A stretch of DNA of 64,000 nt from Muraenolepis orangiensis (GCA_027704905.1 CM051002.1:17046902-17110901), one strand, 5' to 3'. Shown: positions 14,611 to 27,640, numbered from the stretch's first letter. The notes: generated by a model not told the origin, from the sequence alone. Program-made: numbers and translations.

Positions 14611-15141
14611 GCGATGTTGAGTTATGGAAGGTTTTTATTTGTTCCGTGAGTAGCGGAAAGGATGAGTGGTATAACCTCCCATGCAATTTTGTCAAGTGCA
14701 TTATCATAATGGTCCGAACTAAGGTACATTGTAATGTACATTCGGTTTAAATATAAATCAAAGAACAAAGATACATCCTCCTTGAATTAGTACAGGGGTT
14801 TTTGACTGATGCCTCTAAGGAATTATTATATACATGTATTCCCATCTGATATTTTATGTATTGTTTCAATATATGATTAAATTGTTTCTGTATGTGATCA
14901 GGGTGATTAACAGATCATCAGTACGGATCATGTGAGTGAGACCTGCAAACATAACGAGTCATAAAAAGCTACTTAAGCAGGTGACCTGGCAGTACGAAAT
15001 TGTGTTATTCATCTTGTTAATATGAATGCTTGTGAACTGCTCTATTTTTATGTTCGCCTATGCTATTGTCTACTTCAACAAATGTAAACCTTGTAAGTCG
15101 CTTTGGATAAAAGCGTCTGCCAAATGCCCAAAATGTAAATG
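14611..15141 (+). mobile_element. Interspersed repeat insertion specific to unit C
   Basis: Units A and B read CCGAATTCAA...CAATCAGG continuously. Unit C has about 530 extra bases between those anchors. The right end carries AAGTCGCTTTGGATAAAAGC followed by an AAATGTAAATG-like tail, which is typical of abundant teleost repeats (SINE-like 3' end). Shorter relatives of this tail occur at about 42303-42345 and 5737-5766. No clear target duplication was found. Confidence 0.6.
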
Positions 15142-15418
15142 CAAATCAGGTGTTCTCCATGTAGTCGCGACATTGACACATTTACTGACGTGAGTCGAGG
15201 TGACGTTGCCCTTATCGACCCCGCGACGCACACCCGGGCCAATCAGCGAGCTGCAGCTTCGCGCGAGACTCGTTTGGCCGTCGAATGCCGGAAGTGTTCG
15301 TCTTAGCAATGTGCCGGGTGATGCTAAGCTAACTCGTAACCTAACCTCGGTCTCAACTAAGCGCGGTTTGTACAAGCCGACTGTATTTATGTAATGACCA
15401 CACATATACGGTGACTTG

Positions 15419-15502
15419 ATGTCCGCTTCGTGCGCCATGCGACTAGCTTTACGATATCTTAGAAACTGTGAGCTGTCAGAGAAGAGGAGATATCGAGCAG
15501 AG
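15419..15502 (+). other. ccdc51 5' exon with upstream ORF
   Basis: An open segment starts at an ATG and ends at a GTGAGAG donor. Spliced in phase to exon 2 (15740-15803) it would run only seven codons further before TGA, so it does not join the CCDC51 frame. It is most simply a 5'UTR exon carrying an upstream ORF of about 35 residues. The segment is copied at 8952, 11545 and, inverted, about 13279-13362. Confidence 0.55.
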
Positions 15503-15798
15503 GTGAGAGCGTTTGTAGGTCATCTCGTGTCTTTAATCGATTATCTTTAATAACACAGACGTTTGATTATCTGAGTATTTCTGTACACATGATTTGTCAC
15601 TGATGACATGTAGTGAATGTATGTGTGCGATACTATTTCAATACGTTGAGCCAACGTTTTACATGGTTGTAGAACGTGAGTACTGCACTGGTCTGTTGAT
15701 ATATCAATATGCATGTAGAAATAACTCCTGTCTCTCCAGAATTCTCCCATACTGTTCCAGTGATCCTTCAAACTGAAGCGCCGCTCATCATATTCTCA

Positions 15799-16250
15799 AT
15801 GAGGTACCACTAACGTTGACATCTATTAAGTCATTAAGCAGACGTGTTTATTCAAGTGGCAAAGGCTGACATTGAACAATCAAAAGGTATACATTGGACA
15901 ACTGGCAGAGTAGCTCTAGGGGTCCAAACAAGTTCCAGTAGTACATGGATCTGAAATAACGTCAGGATTGGGACTCAATGGAGGAGCGTGGGTTATTACT
16001 GATGGTGGTTTTGATTTCAGATCCAGAGGGTCTCCGATCTTGCGGTGGAGTCATCATGGTTCCTGCTGTCTGTACCGTCTCTCTGTCCCGGGGAGATCCC
16101 AAACACCCCTCCGGTCCTATAGCACCGTCAGCCCCCCCGACCCCACCCCACCAGAGAGAGGAGGGGCGGAGGTGGCGAAGGAGCGCTCCCTTGCAGCTCT
16201 AAAGGTAGGGTTAGCTGGTCGATTGCCACCCCCTATTAGGGTCTCGTGCC

Positions 16251-16295
<45 letters not shown>

Positions 16296-17942
16296 TGTGT
16301 GTGTGTGTGTGAGAGATACGGGTCTCACTAGTCTCCACTTGTCTCCACTTGTCTCCTGCAGCACGCAGGGCTGCTGGGGAGGGAGTGGAGTCGGAGGTCG
16401 TCTCAGGTCGCCACGGAGATGGTGAACTACTGGTGGGCACGCTACGAGGAGTTTGTAGGACTCAACGAGGTGCGGGAGGCCCAGGCCAGGGTCAATGAGG
16501 TACACACACACACACACACTCACTCTTATTGTGTGCTGCCCAATTATTGCTTTCATCGAAAATTGTAATTATGATATCCCCCCCCCCCTCCAGGCCGAAA
16601 CCTCATTCATGGTATCCAGGGGTCAGGTCCAGGAGGCCCAGGCCAGCCTAGATTCTGTTCATGTCAAGCTGAAGGAGGTGAGGACACGACTGGACCGGGT
16701 GTCCCGGGAGGAGCCTCACTACCTGGAGCTGGCCACGCTGGAGCACAAACTACTGCAGGTCAGTCTAGGCCTCTCATTACTTCTAACCTAGAACTACTGC
16801 AGCTCAGCCCTCTCATCTCATTACCTCTAACCTAGAACCTTCTATCTATGACCTAGAAACGACTTAACCTCAACCAAAAGTTTTTTAGAATTTTAGAAAC
16901 TACATTCGTGTGCTTGCGTGCGACCATAAATGACCATGGCTCCTCTTGTGTGTCTTCATGGTAACCAGGAGGAGCGTCGGGAGTGTGCGGTCCACGGTGG
17001 AGCGGAGGTGTCTGAGCGGCAGCGCTTCACTCTGTTCTCTGCAGCCGTGCGCAGCAGCCACGAGAAGGAGCGCACGAGAGCCGAGCGCACCAAGAACTGG
17101 TCCCTCATTGGCTCCCTGCTGGGCACCGTCATCGGGGTCATGGGGTCGACCTACATCAATCGTGTCCGTCTGCAGGTCTGTGTAGATCTCTCGCTCTCTC
17201 TCTCTCAGCTGTTAATCATCAACTCTCTGCTATTACTCAATCATTTATGCCTCCGTTCGTTACCATGGTGAAGCATGTCGGCCCAGGGTCCAGAGAGGCT
17301 AATCTGTCTGTGTGTGTGTGTGTGTGTGTAGGAGCTGAAGGTCCTTCTCCTGGAGGCCCAGAAAGGACCAGAGAGTCTGCAGGAGGTTTTGCGGGTGCAG
17401 TCGGGGGACCACTTCAACCAGCAGGGGGAGCTGCAGGCTCTTATAGACTCACTGAGGGGGGCCGTAGGACACATCACACCCAGCCATGCTCTAAGGACTC
17501 CACCCACGGACGGACCATTGGCCATCCCCCAGCCTCACCTGGCTCACCTGGAAGAGGGCGTGTCTAAGTTAGAAAAGGGTGTGGTTGGTCTAGAAAAGGC
17601 CATATCTCGCGTGGAAGAAGATCTGTCTCGGCTAGAAGGGGGCGTGGCTCAGTTTGAAGGGGGCGTGGCTCAATTTGAAGGGGGCGTGGCTGTGTTCAAG
17701 AGTGTGGTGGGGGAGGAGGAGGAGAAGAGGAGGAGTAGGAGAAGAGCAGCAGCAGCCGCCGTGTCGTTCCCTCCCGCTTGGAAGGAGCAGCAGAAGAGGA
17801 GGTGCTGAGGAGAATAAAGGAGGCGCGGGAGCAGCTGGAGGAGGTTGTGCAAAGGAGCAGCGTGATGAACTCTGCCGTGAGCGTGGTTGCCGCGGCGATC
17901 ACCGTGCCCCTGCTCTACTTCCTGCTGCGTGCCGCCAGCTAA
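15799..17942 (+). CDS. ccdc51: CCDC51 (MITOK), mitochondrial K-ATP channel pore protein; C-terminus out of frame
   Basis: Inner-mitochondrial-membrane coiled-coil protein, the pore partner of ABCB8 in the mitochondrial ATP-sensitive K+ channel. Exons: 15740-15803 (ATG at 15799), 16021-16204, 16362-16499, 16594-16758, 16969-17175, 17332-17942. The start MRSRGSPILRWSHH leads an Arg-rich, Tyr/Ser-containing presequence. Family hallmarks: WWARYEEFVGLNEVREAQ, EPHYLELATLEHKLLQ, RTRAERTKNWSLIGSLLG (first membrane segment, about 210-235) and RVRLQELKVLLLEAQKGP. The last exon reads in frame to TGA at 17806-17808 (391 residues), but the expected second membrane segment, VVAAAITVPLLYFLLRAAS with stop at 17940-17942, lies in the -1 frame, open from 17739. 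A one-base deletion between 17739 and 17805, an assembly error or an unseen tiny intron could explain this. Exon 7 also repeats EGGVAQF. Confidence 0.88.
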
Positions 17943-18892
17943 GAGCTTGAGGTCTGTAGCACCAAACTCGGACTGCTCTGACCGGCCCATGGGTCATCCA
18001 TTAGCTGTCCCCTAACATCTGCTTGACAAGTAGACACCGTACTTATTGCCACAAACAACGTGATTTAAGTGCAGCTTCAGAAACCCTACATACACAAACA
18101 GCAGTTGGCTAACAAAGCGCTACGAGTACTGGCGAGGAGCTAGCACACACTGGTCCCTGTAACGTACGTTGGTTCATATGGGATCATCATCATCATAATA
18201 ATATAATGCAATCATTTAGTATGTAGGATAATGTGCGGTGGCCGAGAGGCATTGAACGAACTGCAAATTGTAAACGCTTTTGAACTGCATTAACATAGTG
18301 ACAATATTTTGGTTTTCAAAATGGAGGACCGGATAGCGGTATGGGGCCAATTGGGAGGAGCGTGAAGGGCTTAAGTTGTAGCTTACAATGGTGGCATGCT
18401 CTCGCATGGGGCAGGTGGGACATAAGGACAAATGTCAAGGTAATTTGAATTAATGCGACCTGAAGGAAGTGAAAGCCGAATCCCGGAATATAGAAATGTG
18501 TCTGGGGATGTTTTAATTTTTTTCCGATTCTCATTTGTTGTTTGTTCAGGATATGCAGTTTGGTCAACACCATAATGTGTTTATTCAGGGAATGTACTAC
18601 TGATTCTAATCAGTAAGAAATGTATTGTTTGATTATTGAGTTATTGATCTGTCTGATTGGATGACTGATCACTGGGACACAGGTCAGCCCAGGCCTTGGC
18701 AGCATTAGGCACAATGCTGCCAAGGGCACAGAAACAAATGGACATTTCATACAAGTGAATTACAATTGGCCTTGGTCTCCAGTGAACAATAAAAACACAC
18801 ACACACACACATAACTTGCATAACCCTTCCCAACTACGGCACAATATTTAGCAAATTCTCTATATTCTTGCTCTGGCTCTGGCTCTCTCTCA

Positions 18893-18935
<43 letters not shown>

Positions 18936-20666
18936 ACACCACCCCCCCCCCTGTCTTTCTAATCCATCTCAGCAGGTGCTGGTCTATATTAAGCCCAGTG
19001 GTGGGTCTATCGCCGGGGGAACAGACGAATAAACAAACACTGAAATAAGCCAAACATGCTCTCTGCATTGTTGCCTTAACTTGAAATATTTTAAGAGTAC
19101 ATCGTACGTCCATAGTGCTGTGTTGGATCCTGGGGGATTTGGTGCGGTCTTAGGAGTAGTATTAGTAGTAAATATATATATATATATATCTCAGAATCAA
19201 TGTCTTTATTGTCACTGTATAAGTACAACACAATTTTCTAGCAATCCTCTTGAGAAATTAAAAAATATATATATATATATTAATTAAATACAACTAAACA
19301 GATGTGGTTCAGAAACCAGTGAATTGTTATTATTGCACACTTATGTTAGATGGCTGTAATATTTACTTATTATGACCAATGTCTCAATTATATTAAAATG
19401 TTCAATTTGATGTGCCTTTTTGGTATGCCAAAAATATTAAAACAGTACTGTAATAATGGTTTAAACGGTTTCTGTTAAGATTTAAAAAAAAGTGTGGATA
19501 AGTGAGGACTGTGTAAATGGACATGGGACAAAAGGAGAGTGTTAACATGCCAGGCTCATACATCAATGTTGCTAACCAGCATCCTCTACTGCATCCTGAC
19601 TTGTGTTTGATGTGCCTTGACAGGTGTTTTCTCATCAAACATGGTTGGTGGTTAGATATGGACTTCAGTTGGGAATGTTTAGTATGCTTGTCTGACCTTC
19701 TGCTGAATGTCCTCAGCCTTAGCTGTAGGCATCCCTGAGAACTATTTCCTATCCCCTACATACTCCTTAATGACCTGTTAGTTACCTTGATTCAAATCTT
19801 TGAAATTAAAATGACTAAACCCAATATCCCTCTGATCGCTCATGATAAGTGGTTGGGTGGTGCAGGTGTGTTGTTTTGGGCGGATGTTCAGGTGTGTCGT
19901 GTTGGGGATATAGGGCCCCATTTCAAGAAGCTAAAACATATTTCAAGAAGCTGCTGAGTTGCAACTTTACAACTGTACAACTCAAATGTGTAGATCAAAA
20001 CGTTGTGCTTCAATACATTAACATATGGTCAATCGAAATAGTGTTGCCAACTGCGAACTACCTCTCTCGCCTCTTCTGTGAGTGTTCGCCCTGGTGGTCA
20101 GGCGAACGATGGCGAAGTCCAGCCCTACTGTGCTGTAATTGGCTAGAGCGGACCATTGTTTAGCCAATCACAGCAAACAAACGTTCTTGACGTCAAACCC
20201 ATGAACGTATTAAAATAACGGTCAACCCCCCTTGAAGGAACATAAGAAAATGAAGCAGACTTTCACATCCGTGTATTTATTATATCTATCTATGGTGGAG
20301 TAGAATATGGGCGGCCATTTGCCGATACTCTCCGGCAGGTATGACCACCGGTGTTTAAACCAAGATTAATATTAATAAACGTTATTAATATTGTTTTGTA
20401 ATGCGTCATGGATGCATCAATGCTTCCCTTTTTCTTAAATATAATATAATATAACCAAAAATGTAATAGATAAATATACTAGTATAATACACATTTTTGT
20501 TATTTGTATCACCAATTTAAAAACTGTCTGGCGAACAAGTCTTGGGCACACATTTTTCAGATTTCATCGGGCTCTGGGGCTGTGAGGCTGAACACCTGTG
20601 GTGCATTCGACCATCAACGCACACAGACAGGTTAAACCAGGCATCGCCACACACACTCACCCCACA

Positions 20667-20705
<39 letters not shown>

Positions 20706-20717
20706 ACACACACACCA

Positions 20718-20752
<35 letters not shown>

Positions 20753-21080
20753 CATACATATCAGCACTTACTGCCTGCATTTGGAACAGACACCGGAATG
20801 TGTACACAACAGTCACTGTCACAACAGATCTAGAAACTCATTGTGTGTACACACAGGAACACTTGATACATGTGGCCAATATCTATCCTGTGATATAAAT
20901 ATTTTTATTTTTATTTTGTATAACTAGTTACTAGTAATACTAGTCATAAGAGTCTACTATGCTAAACAAAGGCAGTGCAGTTAACTTATAAAAACCCTCC
21001 ATATTGGAAGTAACATTTGATACAAATTGAACATGAATAAGTATATAAAAATGACTTGAATACCATACTTGAGTCGGACT
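17943..21080. other. Gene-poor spacer downstream of ccdc51
   Basis: No coding signal recognised. It holds an AATAAA at 18788-18793 that could end ccdc51, (CT)n at about 18890-18931, short (AT)n runs near 19170 and 19265, a fragment like a common fish retroposon 3' end (TCTTTATTGTCACTGTATAA, about 19201) and a (CA)n block at 20664-20750. Confidence 0.5.
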
Positions 21081-21420
21081 GCCACTATCATAACATTGTC
21101 ATTAACATTACACTATCATACTTTGCTGGACTTTCTGGACTCATTACAGTAACTGTACTGTTCTGCACTGTAATTCACTGTATTCATGATGCTGCTGCAC
21201 TACTGGCACTTTAAAATACTTTTAAATGCGTTTTGCACAATTCAACGCATGTACATATCATCCTTCAGTCACTTGTATGTTCATTTTATTGGTGTATAGT
21301 AGTTTTTCTAATATTGTGTTTTAGAAATTCATACTGCAGGAGGGAATGGGGAGTAAGCATTACATTGTACATGGAATAAGTGGATAAAAATCTTGAATCT
21401 TGAATCTTGAATCTTGATTT
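21080..21420 (+). repeat. Interspersed repeat ending in (GAATCTT)n
   Basis: A segment from about 21090, ending in tandem GAATCTT units, like the 3' tail of a non-LTR retroelement. An inverted match to its central part (GCTGCACTACTGGCACTTTA, TTTGCTGGACTTTCTGGACT) lies at 34480-34590, with weaker tail relatives near 30490 and 12755-12815. Family unassigned. Confidence 0.65.
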
Positions 21421-21534
21421 GAAAACAGCACGACTAGAAATATTCCAGTAGAAGTAATGGAATATTTTCCAGTCTTGGTTTTATTGCTTCTCAGGGTGAT
21501 GATGTCATCAGCTACATGTTTATCACATGACCAG

Positions 21535-21535
<1 letters not shown>

Positions 21536-21594
<59 letters not shown>
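21536..21594. repeat. (GT)n microsatellite
   Basis: About 55 bp of GT repeat directly before the decayed transposase region. Confidence 0.95.
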
Positions 21595-21596
<2 letters not shown>

Positions 21597-21599
21597 TAA

Positions 21600-23358
21600 G
21601 TCAGGGACCTGCACACGTTATTGCGAATGCTGGCATCATGTCGTTCTCAAAGTCCCCAAAGCAAAGGAAAGTTGATAAAAAAATAACCGAGAATTCAAGG
21701 AAGAATGGACAGAGAAACGCCACTATGAATCACAGCTATTTTAAACAGCAGTATCTCCAGAACAAAGAGGGGAGGACAGCTAAACAGCTCAAATCTTCCT
21801 GTCAAGCCACAAGCAGACTGTTAGTCAGATCTATGACAAGGCCTGAGAGAGCAGATGAAGCCTCTCAGTGACCTGGGTTTTGGGCAGGCACAAAAAGCCC
21901 TTTTTCTGATTCAGAAGGAGTGAAGGAGTGCATGACTGAAGTAATGGAGGCTATGTTGAAGGGTGAGGAGAAACAGGAGATGTCTGGGAACATTGAGCAG
22001 ATACCCTCATCAAACTCCACTACAACCAGGAGAACAGCTGATAGACGACATCAACAATGCAGAGTGAATTTCACTGGCTGTCGATGAATCAACTGACAAC
22101 GCCCAGCTACACGTCTTCGTTAGGTTAAAGTGAGGCAAAGAGAACAATTTGTGAGGACATATTAGGCCTCAAACCCCTCTATGGCCGCTGAATGAAATGG
22201 GAATTGACCTCACGACTCTGCGGTGTCCATTGCAACCGATGGAGCTCCAGCCGTGACCGGGAGTGAGAAGATGGCTGCTCAGCACCTGAAAGAGCTCCAT
22301 CCAGACCTGCTGTCAGACCACTGCATCATTCACCAGTCAGTGCTGTGTGCCAATCTTGGAAAATAATATTGTCATGGAGACAATTATGAAGCTTGTGAAC
22401 TAGCCTCCTCAGCACTTCAGCACTATACCTTTTGCGTGCATTTCTGACAAAGGTAAGTGTATGACTCTTGGTTGCGTTGCATGATGGCCAGTCATCTGTA
22501 TTAAACAGACTGAGGTTGACTCTTATTTTGCTATGTGTGAGTAGTTGACATTTGGCTAAATGATTTTGAGTTCATAGTAAAGAAAGGTGTGTGTGTGTGT
22601 CATTCTCTCTCTCACACACACCAGGTCAGTGCAGCTTATGATGACATTCTGAAAATATGAAGTGTGGTCTTTTTGATGGATGTGACATCTCATCTAAATG
22701 AGCTCACCTCCAAGGCCGAGGCCACACAGTGTGACCTGACGTCCGCTGCCTTCCTTCCAAAGAACGTTGGAGATCCTCAGGAGGTGACATAACAGTCACC
22801 ACAATTTGTCAAAACCGTTTTTGATGATTTCAGTCTGTGTAAGCAAGTCCTGCTCTGTATTGGATCTCCATTTCTGGTGAAGAATGTTCAAGAATTCTCA
22901 AGAGAGGCACAGAGCATCTTCCCGTGGGCAAATGTTTAATATCTCTGCAAACCGAGCTGATAGATCTCCAGGAGAACGTTTCTCTGAAGGAGGTGGGCTG
23001 TGACCCTGTGACATTCTGGACAAAGATGGCTAATGCAGATAATTTCCCCCACCTTCAAAAGGTGGTCATTCATTTGCTTATCATGTTTGGTTCCACATAT
23101 TGCTGTGAGTGGATTTTCCACGATGAACATTGTGAAAACAACAAATTAACACTTGGGTCAGTGAGGTTCAAGACATTGGCTACAGGCAAAGAGTGCCATT
23201 TCTCCACTAGTTCAAGCCACCATACTGTACAATTGAATGTGTGTGTATGTGTCATGGACGTTGATTTATGTCATGCACTTTATTGGCATTGTTCCGGACC
23301 CTTGACCTTTAATAAAATTCACAAGTGGACCTTTAATAAAAAAGTTTGAGTACCCCTG
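21600..23358 (+). pseudogene. Dead hAT-type transposase gene (ZBED5/GTF2IRD2-like)
   Basis: Conceptual fragments in changing frames match the hAT-like transposase family behind ZBED5 and GTF2IRD2: SEGVKECMTEVMEAMLKGEE; the region around VDESTDNAQLHVFVR; TDGAPAVTGSEKMAAQHLKE; HPDLLSDHCIIHQSVL; VDVTSHLNEL-like; and WTKMANADNFPHLQK with a degraded dimerisation region after it. Numerous stops and frameshifts rule out function. The right end, AAGTTTGAGTACCCCTG (to 23358), looks like a hAT terminal repeat. I could not find the left end or an 8-bp target duplication. A longer open stretch (22924-23349) is the C-terminal part. Confidence 0.8.
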
Positions 23359-23439
23359 CTTTAGATCATTAGAGTGTTGGCACAAATGTATTCGCTCAGT
23401 AGCTAAGAAAGTGTTCACCCGTGAAGGCCGCAGAGGAGT

Positions 23440-23812
23440 GCATTAGAGAATAGATAACAGAATGACTCTCAGTAGTTAATACAGTTATAATATGGTTAAT
23501 AATAGTAGTAGTAGGAGGAGGAGGAGGAGAGCATTAGAGAATAGATAACATAATGACTCTCAGTAGTTAATACAGTTATAATATAGTTAATAATAGTAGT
23601 AGTAGGAGGAGAGCATTAGAGAATAGATAACAGAATGACTCTCAGTAGTTAATACAGTTATAATATAGTTAATAATAGTAGTAGTAGGAGGAGAGCATTA
23701 GAGAATAGATAACAGAATGACTCTCAGTAGTTAATACAGTTATAATATAGTTAATAGTAGTAGGAGTAGGAGGAGGAGAGCATTAGAGAATAGATAACAG
23801 AATGACCTCAGA
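23440..23812. repeat. 82-91-bp tandem repeat, four full copies plus part
   Basis: Units begin GCATTAGAGAATAGATAACA at about 23440, 23531, 23613, 23695 and 23780. They differ mainly in the number of GTAGTAGGAG triplets at the unit end. Confidence 0.95.
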
Positions 23813-24592
23813 GCCGGAGGAAGGAAGACGCCGTCGCAGATGACCGGTCGCAGAAGGGGGTCGTTGATGGGGGGGTCGCCCTGCCACGCAGACATCGAGA
23901 GCCGTTAAGATAACGGTCGCGGAGCACGGTACTGGCGGGAAAATACTGGACAGGATGAGGAGAATGACGACCAGGACCTGGTTCGTTTTGTCAGGGCGTC
24001 ATACCATGAAAACAGGTACTGCAACCTCCATTTGGAACAAAGCATCGTCCAACTACATCCAACTGCATAGGTTTCATAATTTTAGGAATTTGGATGTGTT
24101 AACGGGTAAACCAGGCGACGACCAGGCAGAGCTTCAACGGGTTAAACGGGTAAACTACTGCCAGGTTAACCGGTCTGTCGGGTGGAGACCTCGGGCCTCC
24201 CTGTCCCATGGAATATTGTATTGAATTGTATTGTATCACAGCAGTTTTTTTTTATTAAATCTTTTATGATTCTAAATTGTCTTTTGATTAGTTTGTTACG
24301 CAGTTAATATGTGTATCTGAGGATCGGACGAATAGAGCAAAGAACTGAACACGACAGTATGGAATGAAACCCCGAGTTATCCATAGTATGACCATGAGAA
24401 TATAATCACTGTCTGCAATGCATGTCTAAACGTATTCCATATGTTCGCATATGTTATCTCTGCCACCTCCTCTCCTCTCTCTCTCCTCTCTCCTCTCTCT
24501 CCTCTCTCTCTCCTCTCTCTCTCTCCGTGTCTCTATAGAAGGAGGAATGCGTTTGTGTATCCTAACTCTTTAGTGGCTTTGATCTGTTAGGT

Positions 24593-24624
<32 letters not shown>

Positions 24625-25950
24625 CACACGCACAGGGAGCAGCCGTTTGACCGCCTCCGTCACTCCCTTTCTCATGACTTGTCGTGACTCGGCAGAAAGA
24701 GGAGACAATAAAGAGACTTCATAACGGAACAAAGGACCGTTGAAATCCGACCCCATGTGTTGATCACGTTGCCGTAGTAACACAAGAAGACACGCGTCAG
24801 CCTCCTCTGGGCATGTATAGGTACACTTTAGGTGCAAGGCTACTGAGGCAGCCCTCGCACGGAATCATCCATTTCCTTGTCCTCGCTGGTTGCTCTATGA
24901 CAGACCGTCCGCACCGGCGAAGGGACGGACCAATCAGAGGCCGCCGTTGTCCTAGGGGGGCGGGGCTGTAATGTGAGGCGTTAGGCAAGGTGTCGTGGTC
25001 GAGGTGCTCTTTTTGTCATATAGCTGTTTTCATAGACTGGCCCGTTGAGCCTTTTGTCTTTGAATCACAGGAATTGAATAAATACAAGGGTGTGAAATTA
25101 AAATGACTTAGTCTAAAATTCATAGCTCACAGTAAGATACATATAACCATTATATTATATTATATAACCATTATAACCATATACATAACCATTGTGTAGG
25201 CTTGTGATGTTCACAAGTCAACATCTCAAATTTGCATAACCAAATATCAACTGCAAACATGACTAGGGGGAAAATGAGTGAGTGAGTGTGTATCCAGGAC
25301 TTTACTCTTGGTTCCCTCTGTGCCACTAAGCGGTTAGTTTGTGTTTAGCGTAGTAAGCACGTTTGGGAACATTGTTTTTTTCCACCATGTTCTACGCTAA
25401 GGCTGGCCCGACATGACGCTTGCTGACGTGGCTAGCAGGGAGAAAAGGGGGAAAGTCTCGCACCAAGTGGACTTCCATACAGAACTAGTACAGGTACCAT
25501 GATACACACCTGTGAAGGAGATTACACTGTCCTCCAATCTAATCTAGCAACACATGTGTAGATCACCAAATGTGGAGATTGGTATGGAAGACAGTATGGA
25601 TGCATCAATCTTTGTCTGTGAAGCCAGGGGCTTCTGTGCACCAACCACACACACTCCACACATGAAGTTGGACCCAATGTATGTCAATGGGGGAAAGCAT
25701 ACCATACAAGGGTGTTGGTAAGGCTGGTTTGGGGCCCATTCAATGACCTTGGACCTCATACCATGATGCTGGATGGCCTCTCAAGCCTTTTGACCAAACT
25801 GTTTTTTTAAGGTGGGAGGACGGGCTAAAAAGTATGCAAAGTAAAACAAATGTGATGCAATGTGATGTAGGCTACATAAAATAACCAAAGTGATTCAAAC
25901 TATGCAAATTCAGGAACAAAGGCAGAGGCGTGCAATACAGTGGCAAGTTG
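23813..25950. other. Spacer, no gene recognised
   Basis: Contains (CT)n-rich sequence at 24470-24530, a short (CA)n at 24593-24634 and AT-rich repeats of ATAACCATT near 25145-25195. Open frames at 23955-24224 and 24592-24988 show no recognisable domain. Confidence 0.45.
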
Positions 25951-26388
25951 GACTAGTCAACACACAGGACTAGTCAACACACAGTGACTGGTCTCCACAA
26001 GTACACAGGACTAGTCAACACACAGTGACTGGTCTCCACAAGTACACAGGACTAGTCAACACACAGTGACTAGTCTCCACAAGTACACAGGACTAGTCAA
26101 CACACAGTGACTAGTCTCCACAAGTACACAGGACTAGTCAACACACAGTGACTAGTCTCCACAAGTACACAGGACTAGTCAACACACAGTGACTAGTCTC
26201 CACAAGTACACAGGACTAGTCAACACACAGTGACTAGTCTCCACAAGTATACAGGACTAGTCAACACACAGTGACTAGTCTCCACAAGTACACAGGACTA
26301 GTCAACACACAGTAACTGGTCTCCACAAGTACACAGGACTAGTCAACACACAGTGACTAGTCTCCACAAGTACACAGGACTAGTTAAC
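25951..26388. repeat. 41-bp minisatellite, about 10 copies, then (CA)n
   Basis: The unit contains ACAGGACTAGTCAACACACA and GTGACTAGTCTCCACAAGT. Each copy therefore carries ACTAGT-type palindromes. The copies differ by single bases (ACTGGT/ACTAGT, GTGAC/GTAAC). The array runs into a (CA)n tract at 26389-26486. Confidence 0.95.
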
Positions 26389-26415
26389 ACACACACACAC
26401 AAACTCACACAAACA

Positions 26416-26470
<55 letters not shown>

Positions 26471-26489
26471 ACACACACACACACACGCA

Positions 26490-27640
26490 ATATGGTTTCA
26501 TTATACAGGTAAATCGGAGGAGCAGGAATAATATGAGTACCAGACATAAACAATGACTAAAAACATTATATATAAACACAATATATGAAGGGACTAGTAG
26601 AAATATAGAATGCTTTGAAGGCATTCTGTTCTAATCTGGTTTCCATGTTGCACCAGCCACATTTTCAGACCCAAAGATAAGACTGCTAATCCCGCACCCA
26701 CCCACCACCCAACCCCACCAGCTGCTATTGGCCACTCGCTAGCCTCACTAGACCGGTGTGTGTTAGCCTTGTGCCTTGTTACATCAGCGCACCACGGAAT
26801 GCAGTACTTTGGTCAAAGTCAAAGTCCTTCATAATCGTTCTGCAGAAGTTTAAGTATTCAAGTCCTCAATATTCAATATACTTAGGAATCAAAATAAATA
26901 AGTAATTGGTGTGACAGGTAAACCTCAGGTGTTGAGTAAAATGACCTCCAGCCCTGCAGCATCTCCATCTTGTCCTCCCTCCATGTTGTCAAAACCCATC
27001 TGCCTCCCCTACAATGTCTTATTGTCATAGAAGCCATTAGAATATTCTCTAGCGGTTAGGGTGTTTGACCCCCCAGCCAATAGGAACTGGGTTTGATCGC
27101 CAATGTCCACAGTCTAACTGTAGGCATCCTTGATCAAAATGCCCTCCACCCCAAAACGTACTCCTGCTGTATCTGAGTTGACTCTAAGGGCCGTGGGATG
27201 AACGCTTATGTAATTAAGTAATGCATTTGGATGTCAGGTTCTAAGTTGGTCTGCTGACTGAGAGACAGGCTCCTGCATGACGGGTCACGTGACCCATGAG
27301 GGTGAGGTAAATCGAGTAGAGTCATGACGACTAGACATGAAACAAACAATTTCTGATGATAAATCAATGATTATGACGTATTCACACTAGACACAATACA
27401 AAAGACGGATGGACAAAAAAATGAACATGGCCAACATCCTCTGCGATGAGAAAAGCAATGCAATGTACAGAACACACACACACACGCACACACACACGCA
27501 CACACCCACACGCACACACACACGCGCGCGCGCACACAGGCAAGTTCACAATGAACTTTCCTAAACGTATTCTACTAATATGATCTAGGCCTACGAGATC
27601 ATTAATGCATGTGTTAATAAGCTGCGCGCTCCACCGCTGC
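26490..27640. other. Spacer upstream of osgin1
   Basis: No gene recognised. Around 27045-27235 there is sequence resembling fragments of interspersed repeats; 27473-27540 is an irregular (CA/CG)n tract. Confidence 0.4.

Noticed and set aside
15419..15502. Coding first exon of CCDC51
   Set aside because: Splicing to 15740 puts it out of the CCDC51 frame and gives an early stop; treated as 5'UTR with an upstream ORF.
21590..21610. CAGGGACC as left terminus of the dead hAT element
   Set aside because: It does not match the right end beyond four bases, and its flanking 8 bp (GTGTAAGT) do not match those after 23358 (CTTTAGAT).
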